Part shown: positions 27,336 through 35,976 of the stretch, one piece after another
Layout: every line of letters begins with the position of its first letter
Numbering within the stretch: the first letter of the stretch is position 1
From: Pararoseomonas baculiformis
GTDB lineage: Bacteria > Pseudomonadota > Alphaproteobacteria > Acetobacterales > Acetobacteraceae
NCBI RefSeq assembly: GCF_017813395.1
Contig: NZ_JAGIZB010000004.1
Coordinates: 124,001-188,000, forward strand
DNA length: 64,000 nucleotides
Reading direction: 5' to 3'
Translations under genes and position numbers: made by a program
The notes under the pieces: generated by a model
Told to the model about the DNA's origin: nothing
The model's input: the letters and a program-made list of their open reading frames with translations, nothing else
The model's database searches: none

Positions 27336-27686
27336 ATGCGGAGCCCTGCCCTTTTCCTTCCCCTCCTCCTCGCCGCCCTTCCGGGCTGCGAGGCGGTGGT
27401 GCCCGTCGCCGCCGCCAATGGCGTTTCCCTGATGCTGACAGGCCGGGCGGTGCCGGACCTGATGGTGTCCGGCCTGTCCGGGCGGGATTGCTCCGTCGCC
27501 TATCTGGATGCGGGCGAACGCTACTGCCGGCCGGAGTCGCAGCCCCAGGCCCAGCCCTATTGCACCCGAAGCCTGGGATCGGTGGATTGCTGGAACGGGC
27601 CGGTGCCGGGCAACCCGCCGCCAGCCGGGGTCGCCCAGGCCAGGCCGGGTGAACCGGCCCCGCCCTGGCCGGCGCGGGCGCTCTAG
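27336..27686 (+). CDS. Small putative lipoprotein
   Basis: The 116-residue protein begins MRSPALFLPLLLAALPGC, a lipoprotein signal peptide with a lipobox at Cys18. The remaining chain has several Cys (C47-like DCSV, CRPE, CTRS, DCWNG) that could form disulfides and a Pro-rich tail. No family is recognised. It is divergent from the TPR gene and its stop codon shares the palindrome CTAG with the stop of the convergent dihydroorotase. Confidence 0.7.
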   Translation: MRSPALFLPLLLAALPGCEAVVPVAAANGVSLMLTGRAVPDLMVSGLSGRDCSVAYLDAGERYCRPESQPQAQPYCTRSLGSVDCWNGPVPGNPPPAGVAQARPGEPAPPWPARAL

Positions 27687-29017
27687 CCCGCCCGCGTTCC
27701 CTCGAACCGGACGGGCTCGCCGGAGGGTTCGCCGATCACCTGGTCCTCCCGCATCACGGCGCGGCCGCGCAGGATGGTCATCACCGGCCAGCCCTGGCAG
27801 CGGGCGCCGATGAAGGGGCTCCAGCCGCAGGGCGAGACGAGCCAGTCGGCCTCGATCGTGCGGGTCTTGCCCATGTCCACCACGGTGAAGTCGGCGTCGT
27901 AGCCCGCGGCGATGCGGCCCTTGCCGATGGCGCCATAGACGCGGGCGGGACCCGCGGCCATCAGATCCGTCAGGCGCGACAGCGAGAGGCGCCCTTCGGA
28001 GACATGGTTCAGCATCAGCGGCACGATGGTCTGCACCCCCGTCAGCCCCGCGGCGGTGGCGGGCCAGGGGCGCTCCTTCGCGGCCCTGGAATGCGGGGCG
28101 TGGTCGCTGCCCACCGTGTCCACCGTGCCATCGGCCACCGCGGCCCAGGCGGCATCGTAATGGCGCCTGTCGCGGATGGGCGGGTTCATCACGGCATATC
28201 CACCCAGCGCATCATAGGCATCAGGCGCCCATTGCGTCAGGTGGTTCAGCAGCACCTCCACCGTGCCGACATCTCGGAAATCCTTCATGTACTCCAGCTC
28301 CTCTGCCGTGGAGACATGCAGGATATGGGCGGGGCGGTTGGTCTTGCGGGCCAGCGCCATGAGGCGTCGCGTGCCGAGGAAGGCGCATTCCACGTCGCGC
28401 CATTCGGCGTGCAGCTTGTGCGGCCCGCCCTCGGCGAACATCGGCTTGCGGGCCTGGAGCCGGTACTCGTCCTCGGAATGGTAGGCGATGCGGCGGCCGC
28501 CATTGCGCATCACGCGCTCCAGCGTCTCGTCATCCTCGATCATCAGGTCGCCGGTGGAGGAGCCGGCGAAGACCTTGATGGCGCAGACATTCGGCTCGCG
28601 CTCCAGCGTGCCGAGCTCGCCCACATTGCTGCGGGCGCCGCCGACATACATGCCGAGGTCGCACCAGGCGGTTTCGCGGATGTGGTTCCGCTTCCAGTCC
28701 AGCTGCCCCACCGAGGTGATGGAGGGCTGGGTGTTCGGCATGTCGAACACCGCCGTCAGCCCGCCGAGCACGGCGCCCCTGGTGCCCGTGGCCATGGTCT
28801 CCACCGCCGGGTCGCCCGGGTCGCGCAGATGCACATGCGGATCGATCAGGCCGGGCAGCACGTGCAGCCCGGCGCAGTCGATCACCTCCGCCGCCTCGGC
28901 GGTGCGGAGATCCCCGATGGTGGCGATCCTGCCGCCACGCACGGCCAGGTCCGCCTGCGCCTCGCCCCAGGGCAGCACGACAGTGCCGCCGCGCAGGATC
29001 AGGTCGTAGCTCGCCAT
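27683..29017 (-). CDS. pyrC: Dihydroorotase (class I)
   Basis: This enzyme closes the pyrimidine ring precursor, carbamoyl-aspartate to dihydroorotate. The 444-residue amidohydrolase has GLIDPHVHLRDPG as the zinc-binding motif, a hydrophobic KVFAGSSTGDL segment and the catalytic Asp/His in GSDHAPHS, as in the class I PyrC enzymes. Start codon ATG 29017 has GGAG six bases before it. Because the family includes hydantoinases and allantoinases, the exact substrate is inferred. The last four bases overlap the + lipoprotein gene. Confidence 0.88.
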   Translation of the reverse strand: MASYDLILRGGTVVLPWGEAQADLAVRGGRIATIGDLRTAEAAEVIDCAGLHVLPGLIDPHVHLRDPGDPAVETMATGTRGAVLGGLTAVFDMPNTQPSITSVGQLDWKRNHIRETAWCDLGMYVGGARSNVGELGTLEREPNVCAIKVFAGSSTGDLMIEDDETLERVMRNGGRRIAYHSEDEYRLQARKPMFAEGGPHKLHAEWRDVECAFLGTRRLMALARKTNRPAHILHVSTAEELEYMKDFRDVGTVEVLLNHLTQWAPDAYDALGGYAVMNPPIRDRRHYDAAWAAVADGTVDTVGSDHAPHSRAAKERPWPATAAGLTGVQTIVPLMLNHVSEGRLSLSRLTDLMAAGPARVYGAIGKGRIAAGYDADFTVVDMGKTRTIEADWLVSPCGWSPFIGARCQGWPVMTILRGRAVMREDQVIGEPSGEPVRFEGTRAG

Positions 29018-29130
29018 GGGCATCTCCGGGGCTGAAGGCGTTTCCGTTTGGCGCCCTCTCCGGAGCCGGTCAATCGGGTGATCACGCGATCGGGGCTTGC
29101 GCTACCCCCAAGACTTAAAGATATCCTTAT

Positions 29131-29345
29131 GAAGCGTCGGTCCCGCGCGAGCGGGTGAAAAGGGAACGCCGTGCGGCCTGGTGCTCATCGCTCCGGGTCC
29201 AGTCGGCGGCTGCCCCCGCAACTGTCAGCGGCGAGCCGCGCGCCCATCCGCCCCGAAAAGGGCGGGGCCACTGGGGAAACCCGGGAAGGCAGGGCGCGCG
29301 GCATGGACCCGCGAGCCAGGAGACCTGCCGCCGCGGCAACCCCTT
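29131..29345 (+). promoter_or_regulatory. Cobalamin riboswitch
   Basis: This is the full B12 aptamer. In order, GGTGAAAAGGGAAC near 29154, GCNNCCCCCGCAACTGT near 29213, the GCCACTG...CGGGAAGGC core near 29265-29290, and the canonical B12 box AGCCAGGAGACCTGCC at 29314-29329. It lies 107 bp upstream of a DUF1289 gene and metE. Since metE makes a cobalamin-independent methionine synthase, adenosylcobalamin binding is expected to switch it off when B12 is plentiful. Confidence 0.95.
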
Positions 29346-29381
29346 TCAGCCGGCGCGGGGCGCGTCCGGTGGAGAAGAAGC

Positions 29382-29447
29382 ATGCGCGTCAACCTTTCCG
29401 GCGATCCTCCGCCACCCCGTCGGGCACCGGCCCTCTCCCAGCGCTGA
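29382..29447 (+). CDS. 21-residue leader ORF between riboswitch and DUF1289
   Basis: ATG at 29382 is preceded by GGAGAAGAAG at ideal spacing and opens a 21-codon frame (MRVNLSGDPPPPRRAPALSQ plus a final residue) ending TGA at 29445-29447. The next start codon, that of DUF1289, is 5 nt later and has no clear ribosome-binding site of its own. A PPPP run inside the peptide could stall ribosomes. Whether the frame is made is unproven; it may couple riboswitch-controlled initiation to the downstream genes. Confidence 0.5.
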   Translation: MRVNLSGDPPPPRRAPALSQR

Positions 29448-29452
29448 ACCCC

Positions 29453-29650
29453 ATGACGGCCGCCTCTGCGGGCGCCCTCCCCTCGCCCTGCGTGAAGCTC
29501 TGCAGGTTGGATGGGAATGGGATGTGCCTCGGCTGCTTCCGCAGCATCGACGAGATCGCCGCCTGGCCATCCGCCGATGACGCGATGCGCCGCGCCATCC
29601 TCGCGCGCTGCGCCGGGCGCCGCCGAACCCGAACGGAACCCACGGAATGA
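29453..29650 (+). CDS. DUF1289 (YdhL-like) small cysteine-rich protein
   Basis: The 65-residue protein contains SPCVKLCRLDGNGMCLGCFRSIDEIAAW: four Cys in a CxxxC...CxxC array followed by the conserved ID-E-xxW. This family is annotated as a possible Fe-S or zinc protein of unknown function. It is the first full gene after the cobalamin riboswitch and its TGA overlaps the metE ATG by four bases, so its dose is tied to metE. Confidence 0.85.
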   Translation: MTAASAGALPSPCVKLCRLDGNGMCLGCFRSIDEIAAWPSADDAMRRAILARCAGRRRTRTEPTE

Positions 29651-31980
29651 CCGCCACCAATCTCGGTTTCCCGCGCATCGGCCTGAAGCGCGAGCTGAAG
29701 GCCGCCCTCGAATCCTTCTGGTCCGGAAGGATCGGCGAAGCCGAACTCCGGGCCGCCGCGCAGGCGCTGCGCCACCGCCACTGGGCACTGCAGCGCGATG
29801 CCGGGCTCGGCTGCGTCCCGGTGAACGATTTCTCCCTCTACGACCATGTGCTGGATACCGCCTGCGCCCTCGGTGCCATCCCCGATGGCTATGGCTGGAG
29901 AAAGGGCGGGCCGGTCTCGCTGGAAACCTATTTCACGCTGGCGCGCGGCGAACGCGGCGTGGCGGAGGCCTGCGCGCATGGCCATGCCCATGCGCTTCCG
30001 GCAAAGGGTGCGCCCGCGCTGGAAATGACCAAGTGGTTCGACACGAACTACCATTACCTCGTCCCCATTCTTCGGCGCGGACAGGATTTCACCGCGACGG
30101 CCTTCCCAGCCGTGGAGGCCTATGAGGAGGCCACGCGCGCCGGGTTCGACGCGCGCCCGGTGCTGCTCGGCCCTGTTTCCTTCCTCATGCTGTCCAAGAT
30201 GGCGGAAGCCGAGGGTGATCCGCTGGACCTGCTGCCGGGCCTGCTGCCGATCTATGCCGAGACGCTGAAGCGGCTCTCCGCCGCCGGTGCACGCTGGGTG
30301 CAGCTGGACGAGCCCTGCCTGGTGCTGGATCTTTCTGACAAGGCCCGCCGCGCCTTCGCCTCGGCCTATGACACGCTGGCAGGCGTGGCCGCACCACTCT
30401 CCATCATGCTCACCACCTGCTACGGCGGGCTGCGGGACAACCTGGACCTTGCCCTGGCGCTGCCGGTGCACGGCTTGCACCTCGACCTCGTCCGCGCGCC
30501 GGAGCAGCTGGCCCCCGCCCTCGCCAAGGCGCCGCCGCGCCTCGCCCTGTCGCTGGGGCTGGTGAATGGCCGCAATGTGTGGCGCACCGACCTGCGTGCC
30601 GCCTTCGGGCTGTTGCGGGAAGCCGCCAGCGAAAGGCGGGCGGAGACGCTGATGGTCGCGCCCTCCTGTTCCCTGCTCCACAGCCCGATCGACCTGGAGG
30701 GCGAGACCGCGCTGGATCCGGAGCTGCGGAGCTGGATGGCCTTCGCCCGGCAGAAGCTGGACGAGGTGGCGGTGCTGGCGAAGGGGCTGCGCGAGGGTGC
30801 GCCCGCCATCGAGGCCGCGCTGGCCGAGAGCGATGCCATCCAGGCCTCGCGCCGTGCCTCGCCCCGGCTGAATGATGCGGCCGTGGCGGCGCGGATCGCC
30901 GCCGGGACACCGGATGACGCACGCCGCGCCTCGCCCTTCTCCAAGCGCCAGGCGGCGCAGCAGGCGCGGCTGACATTGCCGCCCTTTCCCACCACCACCA
31001 TCGGCTCCTTTCCCCAGACGGCGGAGGTGCGCGCCGCACGCGCTGCCCGCAAGCGAGGGGAAACGACGCAGGAGGAGTACGAGGCCTATCTGCGCGCGCA
31101 GATCGAGCACTCGGTCCGCTGGCAGGAGGAAGCCGGGATCGACATGCTCGTGCATGGCGAGTTCGAGCGGAACGACATGGTGGAGCACTTCGCCGAGTTC
31201 CTGGAAGGCTATGCGTTCACCCGGAATGGCTGGGTGCAGTCCTATGGATCGCGCTGCGTGAAGCCGCCGGTGATCTTCGGCGATGTTTCCCGCCCCGCGC
31301 CGATGACGGTTCGCTGGAGCGCCTATGCCCAGTCCCTGACACAGCGCCCGATGAAAGGCATGCTGACCGGGCCTGTCACGATGATGCAATGGGCTTTCGT
31401 GCGCGACGACGTGCCCGCTGCCATGGTGCGCCGCCAGCTCGCCTATGCGCTGCGCGACGAGGTGGCGGATCTGGAGGCGGCCGGCATCGCCGCCGTGCAG
31501 ATCGACGAGCCCGCCATCCGCGAAGGCCTGCCGCTACGCGTCTCCGACCGCGCCGACTACCTGCGCGACGCGGTGGAGTGCTTCCGCATCGCCGCCAGCG
31601 CGGTTCGGGATGCGACGCAGATCCACACCCATATGTGCTATTCGGAGTTCAACGACATCATCGGCTCGATCGCGGATATGGACGCCGACGTCATCTCCAT
31701 CGAGACCGCGCGATCCCGCATGGAGCTGCTGGAGGCCTTCGCGGAATTCGCGTACCCCAACGAGATCGGGCCGGGCGTATGGGACATCCACTCCCCCCGC
31801 GTGCCGGATGCGGAGGAAATGCGGAACCTGCTGCAGGTGGCGGCACAGCGCATCCCCGCAGAGCGCCTCTGGGTGAACCCGGATTGTGGCTTGAAGACGC
31901 GCGACTGGGCGGAGGTGCGCCCGGCCATCGCGAATATGGTCGCAGCTGCCCGCAGCCTTCGGGCTCAGGCGGCAGAGTAG
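29647..31980 (+). CDS. metE: Cobalamin-independent methionine synthase
   Basis: MetE transfers the methyl group of 5-methyl-tetrahydropteroyl-triglutamate to homocysteine without B12. The 777-residue protein has both homologous halves. The C-terminal zinc site is intact, aligning H662 and C664 (HTHMC), E686 and C747 (NPDCGLK) with the E. coli ligands H641, C643, E665 and C726. The start MTATNLGFPRIGLKRELK is standard. Transcription should be under the riboswitch and the gene ends in strong hairpins. Confidence 0.97.
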   Translation: MTATNLGFPRIGLKRELKAALESFWSGRIGEAELRAAAQALRHRHWALQRDAGLGCVPVNDFSLYDHVLDTACALGAIPDGYGWRKGGPVSLETYFTLARGERGVAEACAHGHAHALPAKGAPALEMTKWFDTNYHYLVPILRRGQDFTATAFPAVEAYEEATRAGFDARPVLLGPVSFLMLSKMAEAEGDPLDLLPGLLPIYAETLKRLSAAGARWVQLDEPCLVLDLSDKARRAFASAYDTLAGVAAPLSIMLTTCYGGLRDNLDLALALPVHGLHLDLVRAPEQLAPALAKAPPRLALSLGLVNGRNVWRTDLRAAFGLLREAASERRAETLMVAPSCSLLHSPIDLEGETALDPELRSWMAFARQKLDEVAVLAKGLREGAPAIEAALAESDAIQASRRASPRLNDAAVAARIAAGTPDDARRASPFSKRQAAQQARLTLPPFPTTTIGSFPQTAEVRAARAARKRGETTQEEYEAYLRAQIEHSVRWQEEAGIDMLVHGEFERNDMVEHFAEFLEGYAFTRNGWVQSYGSRCVKPPVIFGDVSRPAPMTVRWSAYAQSLTQRPMKGMLTGPVTMMQWAFVRDDVPAAMVRRQLAYALRDEVADLEAAGIAAVQIDEPAIREGLPLRVSDRADYLRDAVECFRIAASAVRDATQIHTHMCYSEFNDIIGSIADMDADVISIETARSRMELLEAFAEFAYPNEIGPGVWDIHSPRVPDAEEMRNLLQVAAQRIPAERLWVNPDCGLKTRDWAEVRPAIANMVAAARSLRAQAAE

Positions 31981-31991
31981 CCCTGGGAACG

Positions 31992-32047
31992 CCGGAGAGG
32001 GCCCCGCCCTCTCCGGACCTCACCCGCCAAGGGCCTGAGGCCCTTGG
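31992..32047 (+). terminator. Tandem terminator hairpins after metE
   Basis: Two perfect stems follow the metE stop codon: 10 bp (31992-32001 with 32007-32016, 5-nt loop) and 9 bp (32027-32035 with 32039-32047, 3-nt loop). Neither has a long T run on the + strand, so they may act as 3'-end processing or Rho-assisted sites. Confidence 0.55.
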
Positions 32048-32115
32048 AACCCCATCAGGCTGCCGCGGTAGGGTGCAACACGGGGTTTCTGCCCCCTGCT
32101 CCTGCCCTTTCAGTC

Positions 32116-32138
32116 GCCTCCGGTCATCGACCGGAGGC
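32116..32138. repeat. 10-bp inverted repeat between metE and the hydrolase
   Basis: Perfect 10-bp stem (32116-32125 with 32129-32138, loop ATC) in a 262-bp gap that otherwise holds no gene. Purpose is unknown; it could be part of a terminator array shared by the converging genes. Confidence 0.5.
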
Positions 32139-32191
32139 GCACCACCAGCCGAACCGCTCACAACTGATAGAAAAAGATGATGGTGAGGGGT

Positions 32192-32227
32192 CCGGGGAGA
32201 GGAAGAATTCTTTCTTCCTCTCCCCGG
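32192..32227 (-). terminator. 14-bp terminator hairpin of the Tat hydrolase gene
   Basis: Perfect 14-bp stem (32192-32205 with 32214-32227) with an 8-nt AT-rich loop, 16 bp downstream of the hydrolase stop on the reverse strand. The reverse-strand flank contains CTTTTTC some 20 bases later. Confidence 0.6.
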
Positions 32228-32242
32228 GGCAGCGCCCCTCGC

Positions 32243-33595
32243 TCACCAGGTCAGTTCAGCCACCGTGATCCGGTTCTCCGCAAGCGGCCAGGCGCGGGCG
32301 ACGATGCGCTCCTCGTTGAACACGCCCACCACTGGCCGGCCGATCTCGGAAGCCGGCAGGCGTGCGACGGCGGTGGCGCCCGCCGCCACGCCGCGCGGCA
32401 CGTCCCTGGGTTCCTTGCCGTCCAGCAGCACAACATCCCGCGGAATGCCGAAATAGCCGCGCGGGCGGGTGAAGCGCACCACCGCGGCAGCTTCGCGATC
32501 CGCCTGGGCCGGTGGCGCGGCAGGGCGGAGGTTCACCACCTCGGAGGAGCGTGGGAAGGGGTTGCGGTAGGAATGGGTGATGGGGTGGTTCGGCGCCGCC
32601 ACCACGAATTCGAGCAGCCAGTCCGGGCCTACCGCCAGCGGCCCCCATTGGCCGTCCTCGCCCGTCGTCTTCGCGTGGATCGGGCCGCCCATGCGCTCGC
32701 CGGTATTGGGGTGCAGGCGGTAAACCTCGACCGTCGCACCGGCAACGGGCCGGTTCGTCTGCACGCCGCCGGGTGTGCCGGTCACGCGGCCGTTCAGCAC
32801 GGGCCGTTCCTCCGGCACCACATCCAGCCGGTCCGGCTCGCGCCCCGCGATGAAGCGGAAGATCTCGCGGAAGGCGCGGGCGGAATAGGCGGTTTCGCGG
32901 TGGTCCACGCCGGGCAGAACGATGTTGGTTGCGCCGCGCAGCTCCGGGCTGTCATGGCCCACGCCCGTCGGCACGCCGGGGCGGCCGAGATAGCGTCCAT
33001 CCGGCTGGGCGTAGAGGTCGTTATTGTCCGAGCGAATGGTCAGGAAGGCGGTTCCCGGCACCACCTGCGTCTCGCCCGCGTTCAGCCGCTGCAGCAGGGC
33101 CGAACGCTTGCTGAACTCGCGGTTCGGGTTCGCGTCCCAGTCCCAGATGCCGTTGTTCGGCGTGCCGCAGGTGACGACATGGGAAACCTCCGCCCCGCCG
33201 CCGTGCAGCTGCACATGGTTTCGGATGGGGTAGCCGCCGCGGGAATTGCCCACCAGCGCCACACGCGCCGCGCCGGTGCGCTGGCGCAGCGCCGCGATCT
33301 CCGCCGCCAGTTCGCTGCGTGCCTCCTCGGAAGACGAGCGCAGGGGTTGCGCCACCGCGTCGTCATCGCGCGCGAGCGGGTTGGTGAAGCTCAGCGCATG
33401 CAGCCTGTCGCGCGGCCAGCCATTGCTCTCGAAACGCCAGAGCGTCGTCATCCACAGCGCCGCATGGTCACCGTTACCATGCACGAAAAGGATCGGGGTC
33501 AGGGCGGGCTCCTGGGCGCGAAGGAGGCGCGGCGTCATGGCCGCGAGGGCTGCGGCGCCGAACAGGGTCCGGCGGCTCATGGAAGGAACGGTCAT
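32243..33595 (-). CDS. Tat-exported alpha/beta hydrolase
   Basis: The 450-residue precursor has a twin-arginine signal (MSRRTLFGAAALAAMTPRLLRAQ), so it is folded in the cytoplasm and exported. The catalytic domain shows the oxyanion segment PILFVHGNGDH, nucleophile Ser in ALVGNSRGG and a candidate catalytic His in LPGVDHRETAYS, consistent with lipase/polyester-depolymerase relatives. The C-terminal half after about residue 270 resembles immunoglobulin-like beta structure. Start is ATG 33595 or ATG 33580 (MSRR); the Tat motif follows either. Natural substrate is unknown. Confidence 0.8.
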   Translation of the reverse strand: MTVPSMSRRTLFGAAALAAMTPRLLRAQEPALTPILFVHGNGDHAALWMTTLWRFESNGWPRDRLHALSFTNPLARDDDAVAQPLRSSSEEARSELAAEIAALRQRTGAARVALVGNSRGGYPIRNHVQLHGGGAEVSHVVTCGTPNNGIWDWDANPNREFSKRSALLQRLNAGETQVVPGTAFLTIRSDNNDLYAQPDGRYLGRPGVPTGVGHDSPELRGATNIVLPGVDHRETAYSARAFREIFRFIAGREPDRLDVVPEERPVLNGRVTGTPGGVQTNRPVAGATVEVYRLHPNTGERMGGPIHAKTTGEDGQWGPLAVGPDWLLEFVVAAPNHPITHSYRNPFPRSSEVVNLRPAAPPAQADREAAAVVRFTRPRGYFGIPRDVVLLDGKEPRDVPRGVAAGATAVARLPASEIGRPVVGVFNEERIVARAWPLAENRITVAELTW

Positions 33596-33763
33596 TTCCT
33601 CTTAACTCTGCTTTTGCGGGAGGCTAGGCCGCCGCCATCCCCTTGAACAACCCGGGCGCGGTGCTTTCACGAGCGTGATGATCCCGCCCGTTCCTCAAGG
33701 GTGCCGCTTCCCTTATACCGGGCACTGGTCGTTCCGCGCCCTTCGTCGAACCAGAGTCGTCCC

Positions 33764-34213
33764 ATGCCCGCTTCGGATCCGGCAATAGCCGCAGGGCCGC
33801 TGCACCGCGCCATCTATGTCAGCGAGAGCCTGATCGGGGGGCCGGTCGATCACTGGGCGGCGGAGGTCGAGGATATCCTGCTGCGGTCCCGCCGGCACAA
33901 TCTCCGGACCAGCATCACCGGTGCGCTGCTGCTGACAGAGCGCTGCTTCGTTCAGGTGCTGGAGGGCTCCGTTCAGGCGATCGACGAGGTGCTGACGCGC
34001 ATCTATGCCGACCCCCGCCACCATATCCTGCGGATCGAGGAAGGGCCGGCGCCTGAGCGTCAGTTCGGCGAGTGGTCCATGGCCTATCTCGGCGCCCATG
34101 CGGGGGAGGAAACTATCCTCACCCCGACGCGCCACTTCGCCGAGGGCGAACAGCCGGCAGCGCCGGTCATGTCGATGATGTGCTACCTTCTCGAGAGTGC
34201 CGGGGCGCGCTGA
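33764..34213 (+). CDS. Stand-alone BLUF blue-light photoreceptor
   Basis: This 149-residue FAD-binding BLUF protein has no attached output domain. Alignment with AppA places the key residues at nearly the same positions: Tyr18, Asn46, Gln64, Trp104 and Met106 (AppA Y21, N45, Q63, W104, M106), with signatures SRRHN, TGALLL and FVQVLEG. All photochemical residues are therefore kept. ATG 33764 is chosen over 33701. It converges with asnB (3 bp apart), so the output is probably through a protein partner. Neighbourhood gives no direct clue. Confidence 0.92.
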   Translation: MPASDPAIAAGPLHRAIYVSESLIGGPVDHWAAEVEDILLRSRRHNLRTSITGALLLTERCFVQVLEGSVQAIDEVLTRIYADPRHHILRIEEGPAPERQFGEWSMAYLGAHAGEETILTPTRHFAEGEQPAAPVMSMMCYLLESAGAR

Positions 34214-34215
34214 GG

Positions 34216-35973
34216 TCAGCGGGCCGCAAGCGCTTCGAACACATCGCCTTCCATGCGGCGGCCCTCGACATGGCGGGCATGCCACAGCGCCCAGAACAGC
34301 AGGTTCCAGGCCGCGAAACCCTCCCGCTTGCCCGCGGCGGCGCGGAACAGGGGCAGGATGCGGTCGGGCCGCGCGATTTCGGCCACACCGGGCTGCGCGG
34401 CCACCAGCGGCGCCAGGCGGTCCGCCGCCCTCGCGATCCAGGCGCCCACGGGCACGGTGAAGCCCTGCTTTTTCGCGAAGGGATCGGAAGCCGGGAATTC
34501 CCGCGCCAGCCATTGGCGCAGCAGCCACTTGCCGCGCCCATCCCGCACCTTCATCGCATCCGGCAGGCGCCAGCAGGCCCGCGCCACGCCCTCGTCCAGG
34601 AAGGGAACGCGGCCTTCCACGCCATGTGCCATCAGGCAGCGGTCCAGCTTCGTCAGCAGGTCGTTGGGCAGCCAGTCCGCAATATCGAGGGCCTGGGCCG
34701 CCTGCAGGCGGGTGCGGCCGGGCGTCGCCGCGGCGGCCTCAGCGGCGGCAATGCCGTCGCGCCACAGGCGCGGCTCCTCGCGCAGCACGTCCAGCCGGTC
34801 GAAGGCGCCATGGGCGCGCATCGCCTTGCCGCCCAGCCACCACGGGCGCATGGCGGAGCGGTGGCGGCCATAGCCGCCCAGCAGCTCGTCACCACCCTCA
34901 CCCGAAAGCACCACCTTCACCTCTTCCCGCGCGCGGCGGGCGAGGAACCAGGTGGGAATGATGGCGTAGTCGGCCGCCGGATCGTCCATGCAGGCCACGA
35001 TCTCCGGCAGGTGGCGCCAGACCTCGGCCTCGCTCACCGTGATCGTCTCGTGCCGCGCGCCGGCGGCCTTCGCCACATGCGCGGCCCGTTCCCGCTCATC
35101 CACGGAACCCGGGACATCGAAGCCGGCGGTATAGGCCAGCACGGGGTGGTCGTTCAGCCGCGCCATCATCGCCAGCACCGCCGCACTGTCCGTGCCGCCG
35201 GAAAGGAACATGCCATAGGGCACGTCGCTGCGCTGGTGCAGGTCCACGCTCTCGCGGAAGGCCGCGCCGAAGCGTGCGAGTGCTTCCTCCTCGGTGACGG
35301 CCTCCGGCCCGCCTTCCGGCAGGGCGGCGCGGCGGGCCCGTTCCAGCACGGAGCCATCGCCCAGCACCATCGCCTCACCGGGCAGGAGGCGCTGGATGCC
35401 ATCGAAGATCGTTTCGGCACCCGTGGTGAACTGCAGCTGGAGCAGCTCCTCCCGCGCCTCGGCCCGGATCTTCGGTTGCACCAGCCCCGTGGAAAGCAGC
35501 GCCGCGGGTTGGGAGGCGAAGGCCATGCCGCCCGGCACCGGCGCGACATAGAGCGGCTTGATGCCGAAGGGATCGCGCGCCAGCACCACCTGCCGCGCCG
35601 CCTTATCATGGATGGCGATCGCATACATGCCGCGGAGCTGTTCGATGAAGCGCAGCCCGTCCCGCCGCCACAGATGCAGCGGCGGCTCGCAATCCGAACC
35701 GGTGGAGCAGACCAGCGCGTTCTCCGCACGCAGCTCCCGGTAGTTGTAGACCTCGCCATTGCCGACCAGCGCGGCCGGGCCGGCGAAAAGCGGCTGGTCC
35801 CCACCCGCCAGGTCGATGATCGCCAATCTTGTGTGGGACAGCGCAACAGGGCCGGAGACATGGTGCCCATGCCCGTCCGGCCCGCGATGGCCCAGCGCCT
35901 GGGTCATCTGCTCCAGCAGGGAGAGATCCGGCGCCCGCCCGGAGGCGAGAGCCATGCCCGCGATGCCGCACAT
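34216..35973 (-). CDS. asnB: Asparagine synthase (glutamine-hydrolysing)-like
   Basis: The 585-residue protein has an N-terminal class II glutaminase domain (MCGIAGMAL, with Cys2 the nucleophile, and NGEVYNYRELR) and a C-terminal ATP-dependent synthetase with the SGGTDSAAV pyrophosphate loop and LSGEGGDELLGGY. Its normal product is asparagine, but AsnB paralogues next to glycosyltransferases often amidate sugar or peptide acids of surface polymers. It is the last gene of a four-gene operon after three glycosyltransferases and is separated from the GT4 gene by 3 bp. Confidence 0.88.
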   Translation of the reverse strand: MCGIAGMALASGRAPDLSLLEQMTQALGHRGPDGHGHHVSGPVALSHTRLAIIDLAGGDQPLFAGPAALVGNGEVYNYRELRAENALVCSTGSDCEPPLHLWRRDGLRFIEQLRGMYAIAIHDKAARQVVLARDPFGIKPLYVAPVPGGMAFASQPAALLSTGLVQPKIRAEAREELLQLQFTTGAETIFDGIQRLLPGEAMVLGDGSVLERARRAALPEGGPEAVTEEEALARFGAAFRESVDLHQRSDVPYGMFLSGGTDSAAVLAMMARLNDHPVLAYTAGFDVPGSVDERERAAHVAKAAGARHETITVSEAEVWRHLPEIVACMDDPAADYAIIPTWFLARRAREEVKVVLSGEGGDELLGGYGRHRSAMRPWWLGGKAMRAHGAFDRLDVLREEPRLWRDGIAAAEAAAATPGRTRLQAAQALDIADWLPNDLLTKLDRCLMAHGVEGRVPFLDEGVARACWRLPDAMKVRDGRGKWLLRQWLAREFPASDPFAKKQGFTVPVGAWIARAADRLAPLVAAQPGVAEIARPDRILPLFRAAAGKREGFAAWNLLFWALWHARHVEGRRMEGDVFEALAAR

Positions 35974-35976
35974 GGC

